64,000 nucleotides of DNA from assembly GCF_030445035.2 (NCBI RefSeq), contig NC_080678.1:119665947-119729946 (forward strand), given 5' to 3'. This DNA comes from Dasypus novemcinctus (Eukaryota; Chordata; Mammalia; Cingulata; Dasypodidae). The notes beneath the pieces were generated by a model. The model ran no database searches, was not told the DNA's origin, and saw only the letters and a list, made by a program, of their open reading frames with translations. Below, in pieces: positions 1 to 10,923 of this stretch (positions within the stretch are counted from its first letter, which is position 1; each line of letters begins with the position of its first letter). Position numbers and translations under genes: made by a program.

Positions 1-130
1 GTGTCACGATGATGGGAGAGAGTGTTGCTGTGGGGAGAGTGGGGGGTGGGGGCGGTGGGGTTGATTGGGACCTCATATTTTTTTAATGTAATTTTTAAAA
101 ATAAATAAATAATTTTAATAAAAAAAAAAA
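1..130 (+). mobile_element. LINE (L1-type) 3' tail, copy A, cut by window edge
   Basis: The end of a retroposed element enters from the left. It has a G-rich stretch, a block reading about 'gacctcat...tttaatgtaa', then AATAAA-like units and a poly(A) run ending near 130. The same order of motifs closes the copies at 37329-37896 and, more loosely, at 27599-28760 and 39154-40264. I infer an L1-type 3' UTR of the host lineage; the family name is not certain. Confidence 0.7.
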
Positions 131-790
131 CTCTCTCTTTGAAACTCCCATGTCTCAGGAATTGGCCGACACGAGGAGCATCAGGCAGGAACCTGCTTTT
201 GCTGGGTATCCACGGCGCATCGCGAACCTGGCGCACGCCTTCCCCGAGAGCTCTGTGCGGACTGCAGGTGCACCACACAGTCCTGCTCCAACAGACTTTT
301 CTTGACATTTTGTTAAAGATTTCCCCGGTGAGCCAAGTTTAGCCAGAAATTCCCAGACCGGCTCCCAGGGCCTCTGTGCCTACAGGCGCCCCCGATGACC
401 TCCCCTTGCTCGGCTCCACCTCCCCTGGCCCTGCCGGACCTGAGGTCAAGGTGATGCTGCTCCTCCTCCTCCAGGAAGCCTCCCTGGCCCAGCCCTCAAG
501 GGCTTCATCCTCCTCGTCCCTCTGGGGTGGCTTCCCAGTTTTAAACGCTGCTAAATCCTTTGTTCCGGGCTTCTCTGATCTGCCCAATCAATTCCCCTGC
601 AGCGAATACCACACCCATTTCGCAGAGCCAGAGCTGACACCTAGCGTTCAGGACGGCTGGCCCAGGGTCCTTGGCGGTGCTTGGCCGAGCCCTGTGGCCC
701 GGAACGCAGGCTCCGGGCCCAGGCCCCAGGGGCTCACGCCGGCTTTGTGGCTGACCGGCTGGAGAGCCAGGGAGTCGGGGGGGGGGGGGG
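131..790. other. Unique GC-rich DNA, no gene seen
   Basis: Mixed-composition DNA with no splice-flanked exon, RNA gene or recognisable repeat. It ends in a run of 14 G at 777-790, which is likely to be length-variable. Open frames here are short and overlap on both strands. Confidence 0.5.
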
Positions 791-920
791 CCTCTCTGTG
801 CCTCAGTTTCCTCATCTTTGAGATGGAGATATTAACAACAGTGTCCCCCACCGGCGGCTTTGAGAATCGATGGAGTGGCTGCAGGGTTTAGCCCAGCACC
901 TGGCACTCGGCGAGGACATG
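791..920 (+). repeat. MIR SINE fragment
   Basis: Carries the MIR signature 'cctcagtttcctcatct' followed by an A/T-rich stretch and a later 'cctggcactcgg' box. It is old and diverged, and lies directly after the poly(G) run. Confidence 0.7.
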
Positions 921-2059
921 ACCGAGAGCAGCGATGATGGCTGTGGGACGCCAGGTGCTCTCCCGGCCTGGGGGAGGGGAGGCGGGGGCTGAGGGAGTCT
1001 GGCCCCCATTCGCTGGGGGGATATTTAGGCTCTACTTTTGAAGGGAGCAGTGTCAAAGAACATGTGGGCACACACATTTGGACCTACACGTGAGAAAGTG
1101 CCACCTAATGTTGTCAGTGACATACACGGCAGCTGATATCTGAATCCCAAAGACCTTGCTCTTGAGTGCTGTCCCATCATCCAGGCTCTGCCACGTTGGT
1201 GCAATTGCAGCTCTCTCTCTGTGAGCATCAGCAGCGCCCCACGCCCCCGATTCCAGCACCCTCTGCCTGGCACGTCAGCGTGGTCGAATCCTCCTCTTCG
1301 CAGCGCCAGCCATCAGCCTCCCCCACTGAGCCTGAGAGGCGGCCTTGCCTGCCCGGCTGAGCGGCGACGGTGAAGAATGACCCACTCTTCGGTCAAGGGT
1401 GCCCACTGGCCCTTATCGCGGGAGAGCGATGTCTGCAGGGCCGAGCCGGCCCCCTCCTACTTGCCCATTCAGCACAACGCGGGGCAGCGCCGAGAGACAG
1501 AAATTGCACTTGACAAACTCTCCCCGTGACCGGGCGGCCAGACAGAGGTGGAATGAAATCAGAAGGAGGGGGAGGGGGCCTGGCTTCCTGACCAGATGCT
1601 GAGTGGACGTGCCGGCCTTCGGGAGAGGGAGAAGATCGGTGGCCTTGGTCATAAAGGGACTGATTGGCCAGGGGCCGGACACGCCTGCCAAGGCCGTGGA
1701 GAGGCCTTGGCTGGCCCTGCCCTCGGCGACCTCAGGTCCAGTTGGCTTATCAGTCGTGCTGGGTGGAGAGGAGGGTGGTGGGAGTTTTTCACTTGTGAGC
1801 ACCAGAAGTGAGGCCTTCGGGTCCCAAAAAGCTCTGCACTTGACCCTTGTCCTCGGGGGAGCCTGGGAGCAGGAGAGGGATGTGCCCTGGCCTTGGACTC
1901 GAGCAGAGTTTAAATAGCTTCCTGGGGCCCTTCCTCTCACCAGGTCTCTGCTTCCCCATCCTGGACTGGGAATGGCCGTGCCTTCCGCGTCCTCAGAGCT
2001 GACGGTGTGGCCGGCAGTCTGCTACCCTCCTAATGGGTGTTTGCTCTTGTAAGCAGAAC
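921..2059. other. Unique DNA, no gene seen
   Basis: Nothing supportable. Open frames of 64-175 codons on both strands overlap one another, lack coherent protein features and are what GC-rich DNA produces by chance. Confidence 0.45.
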
Positions 2060-2235
2060 AGTCACCCTGGGAGGTAGCTACTATTATTATGACCTGCATT
2101 TGACACAGAAGGAAACTGAGTCCCAGAGAATTAAGCACTTTTTCCAGGATTCTGTTATAAGTTGCATACAAGGAATCAAACCTAGGCAGCCTGGGGTGGC
2201 CCCAAACCCTTGGCCGCTGCACTGCTCTGCCTGCA
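2060..2235 (-). repeat. MIR SINE fragment
   Basis: Reverse-orientation MIR: a 'tattattatgacctgcattt' stretch followed by 'gaaactgagtcccagagaa', which is the complement of the usual MIR core. Confidence 0.75.
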
Positions 2236-2319
2236 CGTTACGCCATATAGAGCTTGCAGGGATGCAAGGAGACGTGCCGATGAGAGCAAACACTTTGAGA
2301 GGATTGTCTCTTTGCCAAA

Positions 2320-2505
2320 GCTGTAATAAGAACCTTCCACATCGTAACTCATTTAGTCCTCAGAGTAAACCCAGAAGTAGTCACTAGGCTAATCTCCATT
2401 TTACCGGTGAGAAAACTGAGGCCCAGAGGAGCTGAGCCACTAAGGCACCAAGTATCGTGGCGGAGGTGGGAGCTAAACCCAAGCAATCTGGCTGCAGAGT
2501 CCACC
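2320..2505 (-). repeat. MIR SINE fragment
   Basis: A second reverse MIR less than 100 bp from the previous one. It shows 'tctccattttaccggtgaga' and 'aactgaggcccagaggagct', and the 'agagtcc' 5' end in reverse. Confidence 0.8.
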
Positions 2506-4357
2506 CAGTGCGGTGGCCAGCACGGGCTAAGGCTCAGTGAAGGGCAGCCCTCCCCCAGGAGAGGCTGAATGCCACTAGCACTGCGGGAGACCCACCCCGT
2601 GCCCGCTGCCAGCCGGGCTTGGGAAGTCTTCGGCAATGGTGCCACTCGGCTCAGGCCTCCCAGGCCCGGCGCAAAGTCAGACAGACTGAAATCTGTCTGG
2701 TTCGGGGAAGTGGGGGGCACAGGTAGAAGAAAGGGCAACCCCAGCGGGCGGGGGCATCTTAGAAGCAGTGTGTTAACGGGCTCATGGGTCTCGGGTGGGC
2801 AGAGATGATTCCTGAGAAAGGGACAGGGCACGGGTGGGAGGCAGCTCAGCTTGAATCACGAGATGAGGGGCCAGCGGGGCGGGGGGCAAGGCTGATGCGG
2901 CAGACAGACCAGCAGGGCCGCAGAATCTCCCAGCCAGGCTCGCGGGGGCTGCGGGCCATAGGGAGAAGTTAGCGCATGGACAGTGGACGCACCCTGACAC
3001 TGGGGGGAGTGACAAGCAGGAGGCGGCCAGCTCCATCCCAGCCTGCAGCTCGGGCCAGCCTCTGCCCAGCCCCGGCCCCTGCCCAGGCTGAGGGCTCCCA
3101 AAACTCCCCAGTAGGTTTTGCTCCCAACTCCAGCCCTCTGGGACCCCAACCCTTAAATCACTGTCCCCAGGTCATTAGATGGAAGCCCGCCCTCAGAGAA
3201 CATTCATCTGGAAAGTTATAAAATCACACCATGGAGGGTCATTAATGATTAGGGATGCTTATGCCTCAGCAGGCTCTGTCTCGTGGGAGCCTGTCTTTTC
3301 CCTCCCAGCGTGGGGGCGAGGTGGCTGCCACTGCCTGGTCCTTGCCATTGGTGCTGTGCCGACGGTAGAGGTAAAGGCCAGCCCCCAGCCCCCGGCCGGG
3401 CTGGACTCCCTCCCAGCACAACCGTCCAGAGTGGGTGCCTAGTTGCGAGACATTCTGACCTCTCTGCCTTCACATGTGTTGGGCCCATCACCAAGAGTGC
3501 CTTCTCCCATCCCATATCCATCCCTCCAGGCTCAGCCACCTTCAGGAAGCCCACCCTGACCTACTGGGTGCAGAGGGCTCTCCCCTGCAGAACCCACGAT
3601 TCCCGCTTCAGTAGGTCCTCAGAGGGGAACCCTGACACCCAAGCCCCATCCCCCAAATCTCAACTCAGCACAGAGGGCCCTTTCTCAAGGAGCGTATGGC
3701 CAAGAGCCAGGAAAATGCAACTTGCTCGCTCTACAGATGGGAGACAGAGACGTAAGCAGGGTCGGGGCTCGCGTCACACCTGACGGTAGTTTGGGTGGCA
3801 GAGCCCGCTCTTGAATCGAGGTCTTCCAGAGCCTGGGTCTGGTTCCCTAGAAGGTGCAGTGGCCCCCCTGAGGTCACCTGGGAGAGACTGGGCAGGAAGC
3901 TGTGGGCCTGGAGGGGGTGGGGTGCAGCTCCACCATCAGCTCCCGATGTGACCCCAGGCATGTCTCTGACCCCTGGGTATCGGGGTGTTTTCCTGGAAAA
4001 TGATGACCATGAGCAGAATAAAAATCAGCCTAGGTGCAAGCCAGCTCGGAGTACAGGTGCCAGGGTGGTCATCCTTCAGGCCTTAAAACAGAAAGGATGG
4101 GAGGGGGCTCTGGGGGCCTGTTGTGCCCACATACATGCTGCCTCTCCTCGCCACGCTGCTCAGCTCCCTGTAGTTATCTCCTGCAAGCACCTGGCCCCAG
4201 TCACCCACCCATCCCCAAGAGCCTCCATCCAAGAGATCTGGATGCAAATGACCTAATGAATTCTCGTTTGAAGCAATGGGCAGAAATATTCCCTGGAATT
4301 GCCCTAGAATTCATGTCCTCTGGAAACATCCAGAACACACTTTGGGGGAAGCACATA
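2506..4357. other. Mostly unique DNA with an L2-like patch
   Basis: GC-rich to 3150. At 3165-3265 there is a short AT-richer block with 'ggtcattaatgattaggg' that could be a conserved non-coding element. Around 3690-3850 a very diverged reverse MIR is possible but not firm. A second AT-richer patch lies at 4235-4330 just before the SINE. No coding exon is supported. Confidence 0.4.
3470..3580 (+). repeat. L2 LINE fragment
   Basis: Matches the usual L2 3'-end order: 'ccttctcccatcccat', then 'ctcagccaccttcaggaagc' and 'ccaccctgac'. Short and diverged. Confidence 0.55.
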
Positions 4358-4738
4358 TGGTCCAGTTTTTGGGGTTTTTTTAAAGATTTATTTTATTTCT
4401 CTCCCTCCCCCCCTCCCCCCGTTGTCTGCTCTCTGTGTCCATTCGCTGTGTGTTCTGCATTCGCTTGCAGCTCTCTGTGTATGCAGCACCCTCCTGCACA
4501 GGCTGTGCTTTCTTCACGTGGGGCGGCTCTCTTTGCGGGGTGCGCTCGCTCCTTGTGCACGGGGCTCCCCTATGCAGGGGCACCCCTGCATGGAACAGCA
4601 GTCCTCGTGCGGGGCAGCACTGCGCGTGGGCCAGCTTACCGCATGGGTCAGGAGGCCCTGGGGATCGAACCCTGGATCCTCCATGTGGTAGACAGACACT
4701 ATCAGTTGAGCCACATCTGCTTCCCTGGTCCAGTTTTT
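4358..4738 (-). mobile_element. DAS-type xenarthran SINE with target-site duplication
   Basis: The body lies at 4371-4725 on the minus strand between two copies of the 13-bp direct repeat TGGTCCAGTTTTT (4358-4370 and 4726-4738). On the minus strand it begins 'gggaagcagatgtggctca', a tRNA-derived head with A and B promoter boxes, followed by the long SINE-specific region and an A/T-rich tail. A perfect duplication suggests a fairly recent insertion by the LINE machinery. Confidence 0.9.
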
Positions 4739-5325
4739 AATAGAGAAAACCCACTCTGAGACCCAAAAGGAGCTAGGGGCTGGCAGAATCCAGCCACCCC
4801 ATCAATATCCAAAATGGACTAGATCCCAGAGTCCCTTAAACCCACTCTGGACCCTATTTCTCTGCCCTGTTGTCTAGGTTTGGGACAAGCTGTGGGCAGG
4901 GACTTAGAGGGGGTAAGGCAGTGACAGGAGCAGCACCTGGTCAAGATAGGTGACAGGGACACAGAGGAGGGAGCAGCACCAGTGTCAAGGAGGTATAAGC
5001 CCTCCTGGGAGGACCCCCAACCCCTACAGCCATGTAACCACACCCCTGCTCCAGCCCCTTCCCACTCGGGGAGCTGGGCTAGTTGCTTAACCCTCTGGGC
5101 CCAGGCTAGGTAGGATATGACCTCCAGGGACCTTCTGGTCCACGATTCTAGGGTTCTGGGCTTCACAGCGGTCAGTTTAGATACACTCCTGCGAATTCTC
5201 ATCGACCCCACTGTACAAGGGATGTTAGTGAGACTGAGAAAGCTTCATTGACTGTTACCCAAGACTGTCATCCTGTCATCGACCTTGTGCCGTGGTGCTG
5301 GGGTCAAGAATGTGCGGAGCCAGCC
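4739..5325. other. Unique DNA before the minisatellite
   Basis: No gene or clear repeat. The last part (about 5250-5325) has a MIR-like feel and may be the 5' half of the MIR whose 3' half follows the minisatellite at 6955. Confidence 0.4.
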
Positions 5326-6951
5326 CCGCCTCCTACTAGCCCACCTCCCACAGGCCCACCTCCCACAGGCCCACCTCCTACTAGCCCACCTCCCACAGGC
5401 CCACCTCCTACAGGCCCACCTCCTATTAGCCCACCTCCTACAGGCCCACCTCCTACTGGCCCACCTCCCACAGGCCCACCTCCTACTAGCCCACCTCCTA
5501 CTAGTCCACCTCCTACTGGCCCACCTCCCACAGGCCCACCTCCTACTAGCCCACCTCCCACAGGCCCACCTCCTACTAGCCCACCTCCCACAGGCCCACC
5601 TCCTACTAGCCCATCTCCTACTAGCTCACCTCCTACTAGTCCACCTCCTACTGGCCCACCTCCTACTAGCCCACCTCCTACTAGTCCACCTCCCACAGGC
5701 CCACCTCCCACAGGCCCACCTCCCACAGGCCCACCTCCCACTGGCCCACCTCCTACTGGCCCACCTCCTACTAGTCCACCTCCTACTGGCCCACCTCCTA
5801 CCAGTCCTACTCCTATTAGTCCACCTCCTACTGGCCCACCTCCTACCAGTCCTCCTCCTACTAGTCCACCTCCTACTAGTCCACCTCCTACAGGCCCACC
5901 TCCTACTAGTCCACCTCCTACTGGCCCACCTCCTACCAGTCCTCCTCCTACTAGTCCACCTCCTACTGGCCCACCTCCTACCAGTCCTCCTCCTACTAGT
6001 CCACCTCCTACAGGCCCACCTCCTACTAGTCCACCTCCTACTGGCCCACCTCCTACCAGTCCTCCTACTAGCCCACCTCCTACTAGTCCTCCTACTAGCC
6101 CACCTCCTACTGGCCCACCTCCTACTAGCCCACCTCCTACTAGTCCACCTCCTACTGGCCCACCTCCTACTAGCCCACCTCCTACCAGTCCTCCTCCTAC
6201 TAGTCCACCTCCTACAGGCCCACCTCCTACTAGTCCACCTCCTACTGGCCCACCTCCTACCAGTCCTCCTACTAGCCCACCTCCTACTAGTCCTCCTACT
6301 AGCCCACCTCCTACTGGCCCACCTCCTACTAGCCCACCTCCTACCAGTCCTCCTACTAGCCCACCTCCTACCAGTCCTCCTACTAGCCCACCTCCTACTA
6401 GTCCTCCTACTAGCCCACCTCCTACTAGTCCACCTCCTACTGGCCCACCTCCTACTAGCCCACCTCCTACCAGTCCTCCTACTAGCCCACCTCCTACCAG
6501 TCCTCCTACTAGCCCACCTCCTACTAGTCCTCCTACTAGCCCACCTCCTACTAGTCCACCTCCTACTGGCCCACCTCCTACTAGCCCACCTCCTACCAGT
6601 CCTCCTACTAGCCTACCTCCTACCAGTCCTCCTACTAGCCCACCTCCTACTAGTCCTCCTACTAGCCCACCTCCTACTAGTCCACCTCCTACTGGCCCAC
6701 CTCCTACTGGTCCACCTCCTACTGGCCCACCTCCTACTGGCCCACCTCCTACTAGTCCACCTCCTACCAGTCCTCCTACTGGCACACCTCCTACTGGCCA
6801 ACCTCCTACTGGTCCACCTCCTACTAGTCCACCCCCTACTAGCCCCACCTCCTACTGGCCCACCTCCTACTAGTCCACCTCCTACTAGTCCATCCCCTAC
6901 TAGCCCCACCTCCTACTAGGCCACCTCTTATTGGCCCCACCTCCTACTAGC
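5326..6951. repeat. Minisatellite, about 15-bp unit, roughly 108 units, with 126-bp higher-order repeat
   Basis: Tandem array of CCACCTCCTACTAGC-like units. Variation is almost confined to the last triplets (tac/cac, agt/agc/ggc/agg). A shorter 12-bp unit alternates with the 15-bp unit in the right half. Near-identical blocks start at 6341, 6467 and 6593, a steady 126-bp period. Because both unit lengths are multiples of three and contain no stop, several frames stay open for over 500 codons (pentapeptides such as P-P-P-T-S). There is no start context, splice site or unique flanking exon, so I treat it as non-coding. C greatly exceeds G on this strand. The last units (6840-6951) are frame-shifted by extra C residues. 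Confidence 0.95.
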
Positions 6952-6954
6952 TGT

Positions 6955-7025
6955 GTAGCTTGGACCATTCTGAGCTTTGGTTTACTCCTCTGCAATTGGG
7001 AATACCATCACATTGGTTGCACAGT
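6955..7025 (+). repeat. MIR SINE 3' fragment
   Basis: 'cttggaccattctgagcttt' and 'ggtttactcctctgcaattg' follow the MIR core pattern (accttgg ... gcctcagtttcctcatctgtaaaatggg). It begins where the minisatellite ends. Confidence 0.65.
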
Positions 7026-7194
7026 ATAGTTCATCATGTCAAATTTAGCAGGGCCCAGCACATAAGTTTTAGGTATATGAGAACTATTATTGCCACTAAA
7101 ATTATGCAAATCTTCCCATAATTGAAAGAAAAGGGGGAACTAGGGCTTGAAATCAAAGACATATTGGGCTGGGAGTCCAGAAAGCTGTGTGGCT
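7026..7194. other. Short AT-richer unique stretch
   Basis: No repeat or gene recognised. Confidence 0.4.
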
Positions 7195-7260
7195 CCAGAA
7201 AGCTCGGGCCTCAGTTTCCCCATCTCTAAGAGGAAGGAGCTGGCCTGGATGCCTTCTGGG
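7195..7260 (+). repeat. MIR SINE fragment
   Basis: 'gggcctcagtttccccatct' core, 3' part only. Confidence 0.6.
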
Positions 7261-7459
7261 AGCCCCCAGATCTGTCACCTAGATGGGAAAGAGATGTCCA
7301 GAAGAGGCACTGTTCCTGTGCTAAGCTGGGGGAGTTTACCCTCTGGCAGCCTGTAATCCTTTCCTGTGAGTGTGGGTGTGGTTTGGGAGAAGGAGGCCCA
7401 GGGCAGGGACAGAAGCCAAGACACAGCGGACAGGAACTGGATGCTTCCTGCTCACCGAG

Positions 7460-7640
7460 CACATTCTAGCAGCTTCACACAGATCAACAACTTCTGTTCT
7501 TACAGAAGAGCCTATGAGGTCAGTTGTAAGTTACAATTATACCCCATTTTCCAGACAAGGCAATTAACACCCAAAGAGCTTCAGTATCCCGCCACATTCA
7601 TGGGGTTGGTGGGACAGCATTGAACCAAACCCCCGGCCTT
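7460..7640 (-). repeat. MIR SINE fragment
   Basis: Reverse MIR: 'ataccccattttccagaca' then 'aaggcaattaacacccaaag'; moderately diverged. Confidence 0.65.
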
Positions 7641-7879
7641 CCCAGCTCCAGGGACATGCTCTGGACCAGAAGTGGGGCTAACTCTGGGTCTCCACGCAGA
7701 GACAAAGATGAAGAGACGGGGCACCGGAAGCGAAACACAGAAAGAGAACACACGTGTCCCAGGGCGGCCTCGCCATGTCCAGGGAGGAGAGGGCGCCCAT
7801 CTGTGGACCACTTGGGACCTGTGGTTTCAGGAGAATCGCACCCAGGGCAGACAACACAGGAGCCCACCCGAGGGGGCTG

Positions 7880-8090
7880 CCGAGAGGCTGCTACGCCAGC
7901 CTCCCCAGGAAGGAGGCGTCCGCTGCGCCGAGGAAAGCGCCGACCCCGCAGCTTCTGCGCGCGCCTGCGCCGCTTCGCTGCGGGGTGACAGGGCTGCGGC
8001 CAGGCGCGTGCGGCCCCTGGCTGGGCGCTGCCCGTGCTCCCCTGCGTCCTGTCGTGGTGGGAGCCCCGCCTTGGCAGCTCCGAGGACATC
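7880..8090. promoter_or_regulatory. Small CpG-rich block
   Basis: CG dinucleotides are clearly denser than in the surroundings (for example 'ttctgcgcgcgcctgcgccg'). Together with the AT-rich, conserved-looking stretch immediately downstream (8120-8345) this may be regulatory DNA. I see no first exon or transcription start motif, so function is inference only. Confidence 0.3.
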
Positions 8091-8119
8091 TGCTCGCAGA
8101 CACCGCGTGCCGACTGCTT

Positions 8120-8345
8120 GTCAGCTCTTGACACTAATATTTAAGGCCCGGAGTCTAATGTAAAGCTTCCTTTTAGCGAGATTGTCTCATTTAATAAAAC
8201 TCCCTGTCTCTGCTCCCCCCAAAGTACTCGTGTTGATGAGAACGCATTCCCCGCGCTGCGATTGCATCTGGGAATGGAATCCCCGCGCGGCCTGGCTTTG
8301 TTGTCCGATGTTTTATTTGGATTTTCCTATTTTTCCCCTAGAATA
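8120..8345. other. AT-richer island, possible conserved non-coding element
   Basis: Contains 'gacactaatatttaaggccc', 'tctcatttaataaaactccc' and 'tagaataaataaacaggggg', and matches no repeat I recognise. Composition contrasts with the GC-rich flanks. Candidate only; conservation cannot be judged from one genome. Confidence 0.3.
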
Positions 8346-8444
8346 AATAAACAGGGGGCTGCCCAGGTGAAAGGTAACCCTCTGCTCACCTGGGGCCTTC
8401 CGTTGCTGGCCTCTTTTACTGGCTCACTCCTATCCTCAGGAGTC

Positions 8445-8560
8445 ATTCATTCATTTACTCATTCATCGAGTCAATCAACAACCATTCTCCAAATGCCTGT
8501 CTGGTGCCAGGCCCTGGCTTGACTGCAAAGAAAGACCCCGTCCTCAAGGAAGAGACCGCT
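8445..8560 (-). repeat. L2 LINE 3' end
   Basis: Reverse complement of an L2 terminus: 'cattcattcatttactcatt' then 'gtctggtgccaggccctggc' and 'ccgtcctcaagga'. Confidence 0.75.
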
Positions 8561-9429
8561 GGGAGGAGACGGCCTGCGCGGGCTCCGCTTCTGGGGCGCG
8601 CTCCCAGCCCCAGGGTGGAGGGGCCCTGTCTCACGGTGGCACCGGTGTGGTGGTGGTGGACACTCACACCGAGGTGACCCTGAGGGAGGGCCCTGGGTTC
8701 AAGTAGCCGCCCTGCTCCACTCCCCGTGGCCTGAGCTGGGACCCAGCACCTGGGCCCGAGGGTCGGACAGAGCTGGGTGCAAACCCCCGCCCAGCCCCTT
8801 ACGGGGGCCTGGGGCAGGTCACCTCACCTCGGAGGCTCGGCATCCCCGCGGAGGGCACGGCCTCCTCCCAGGGACGCTGCGAGCAGGGCCGCGACGCGGC
8901 GGGCAGGCCGGGCACCCAGGCTCGCCCTCCAGAGTCACCCGCCCTCGCACAGCCCTGGGGGTGCGATCCGCCCCCGGGCACCTCGCTCTTAGGGCAGCGG
9001 GTAACCGAGACGCTGTGCCGACGTGCCTGGCCCACGGCGACTGCTCGGCCGGCGGTCCCGGCCAGTCATCCCTGCGGCCAGTAGCACGCTTCGCCGAGTG
9101 AGAGGGGAAGGCCTGTGGGACCTCAGGGGTGCCAGGCTGGCGTGCGGGTGAAAGCGGGGCTGGGTCTCCCGTCCGCGTGGCCCCGGGCAGGTCCCGTCGC
9201 CTCCCTGGCCTGACCTGGGCCCCACGTGTGTGTGAGTGGGTGGGAGGGTGCACTGCTCCCCACGGCGCCTTTTGTCGCTGACCTAGTTGACCTTGGAAGG
9301 GGCCATCGGGCAGGTCCCACTGCATCCCCCAGCCTGGGGGTGCCACAACCAGGCCACAAGGGAGGCCAAGCAGGCAAAGATGCAGCTGGACTCCCCGAAT
9401 TACAGCCACTCACGGTGCCCTGGAAAAGG
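8561..9429. other. Unique GC-rich, CpG-containing DNA
   Basis: CpG-rich between about 8780 and 9240. Open frames of 78-196 codons occur on both strands but have no recognisable domain or splice structure. No exon supported. Confidence 0.4.
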
Positions 9430-9525
9430 GCACAGGACGTAGGGTCAGAAGCTCTGGGTTCAAATCCCAGCTCCTCCAGGCACGCCCTCTGGGACTTTGG
9501 GCGCCCTGAGCCCCAGCTTCCTTCT
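9430..9525 (+). repeat. MIR SINE fragment
   Basis: 'gggttcaaatcccagctcct' and 'tctgggactttgggcg' correspond to the central MIR region. Confidence 0.7.
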
Positions 9526-9559
9526 AGGTCATGATGAATCAGTCACGGTCCTGGCAGGA

Positions 9560-9830
9560 AAGGATCCCTCAGCAGGGACTACTGAGGATAGTTTAATAAA
9601 GGACTTTTTCAAAAGTGTGGGCAGGGTTCAAAGGAACAGAGAGGGCTGGTGAAGCACCCCGTGGCCCGCAGCAGTGAGAGCTGCTACCAGCCCTAAGGCT
9701 CAAAAAGGAAGGGGAAGCTTCCCGGAACCTCTACGGAGCGAAAGCTGTTGTGAAGGAGACAACAAGCCCGTAGGAGCTGGTAGAGGATCACAGCCACGCT
9801 CACCCAGCCACCTCGGCCCAGCAGGGTGGG
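9560..9830. other. Possible unclassified LTR-like sequence
   Basis: 'gtttaataaaggactttttc' and 'gtgtgggcagggttcaaagg' resemble sequences often found in mammalian LTR elements read in reverse, but I cannot name a family or find borders. Confidence 0.3.
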
Positions 9831-9899
9831 AACCAGCAAAGGTTTGTTGAATGAGCCAATGAGCGCACAAGGCACCGCATGAAGCCAGGCTCCTGCCCG

Positions 9900-10350
9900 C
9901 TCATCCTGCGGCAGATGACCCGCTCTTCTTGCAGTGTGACCTGAACCCTCCCTGAGTTTAGGTGTACCCGTGACCAGAGCAGCTGTGATGCACTGGGACT
10001 TCCGAGGTTAAGCCAGAAAAAGGCATGCGGCTCCCACCTGGTTCTCTTTGGGACGCTTGCTCTTGGAAGCAACCGCCATGCTGTAAGGAAGCCCAAGCAG
10101 CCACACGGAGGGCCAGGCATAGGTAAGCACCGCTGAGGCCCCGGCCAATAGCAGCAGACGGTCAAGCAGGTGCACGAGAGCGAACCTTCAGGCGACCCCT
10201 CAGCCTGGGGTCCCAGGCATCGTGGGGCAGAGGTAAGCACCCTTATCCACTTTCTGAACTCCTGACCCATGGAGTCCATAGGCATTATAAAATGATGGCT
10301 GTTCTAGGCCACAGGGTTTCATGTAGTTAAGCGGAAATAGTGACCAGCCC
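9900..10350 (+). mobile_element. MaLR-type LTR (MLT1/MST-like), diverged
   Basis: The order 'acttccgaggttaagccaga', 'ggctcccacctggttctctt', 'gccatgctgtaaggaagccc', then 'ccaggcatcgtggggcagag' and 'tgacccatggagtcca' followed by 'ataaaatgatggctgtt' is that of mammalian MaLR LTRs. The polyadenylation-site region is recognisable, but the ends and target duplication are not. Confidence 0.65.
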
Positions 10351-10489
10351 AGATTCCATTAGCCAGCTGGAAGCCAGTGAACAAGCAAATCAGATTGTTT
10401 ATTTCAGCCCATAGGGGGCACCCCTCCAAGCAGACAGCAGGGCGGAGAAGGTATGATATGAAGAATGATATGAAGGAGACGTGGAGAAA

Positions 10490-10923
10490 ACCCAGCACCT
10501 ATTCTTTTTTTTTTTTCTCTCCCCATCCTCCCCCCCTCCCCCAGTTGTCTGCTCTGTGTCCATTCGCTGTGTGTTCTTCTGTGACCACTTCTATCCTTAT
10601 CCGTGGCAACAGGAATCTGTGTTTCTTTTTGTTACATCATCTTGTTGTGTCAGCTCTCCGTGTGGGCGGCACCTTTCTTGGGCAGGCTGCACTTTCTTTT
10701 GCGCTGGGCGGCTCTCCTTACGGGGCGCACTCCTTGCGCGTGGGGCTCCCCTACGTGGGGGACACCCCTGTGTGGCACGGCACTCCTTGTGTGCATCAGC
10801 ACTGCGCATGGCCAGCTCCACACAGGTCAAGGAGGCCCGGGGCTTGAACCGCGGACCTCCCATGTGGTAGGCGGACGCCCTAACCACTGGGCCAAGTCTA
10901 CTTCCCACCCAACACCTATTCTT
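10490..10923 (-). mobile_element. DAS-type xenarthran SINE with 17-bp target-site duplication
   Basis: Body 10507-10906, minus strand. It is flanked by ACCCAGCACCTATTCTT (10490-10506) and ACCCAACACCTATTCTT (10907-10923), one mismatch. Minus-strand order is head ('gggaagtagacttggcccag'), long central region including a block that ends with 'cacagcgaatggacacagag', then an A-rich tail. It is the same long subtype as the copies at 4.4 kb and 34.6 kb. Confidence 0.93.

Noticed and set aside
5248-6919. 541- and 544-codon plus-strand frames and a 514-codon minus-strand frame over the minisatellite, resembling proline-rich proteins
   Set aside because: They exist because the repeat unit is a multiple of three and has no stop. 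They are open in several frames and both strands at once and lack unique coding flanks or splice sites.
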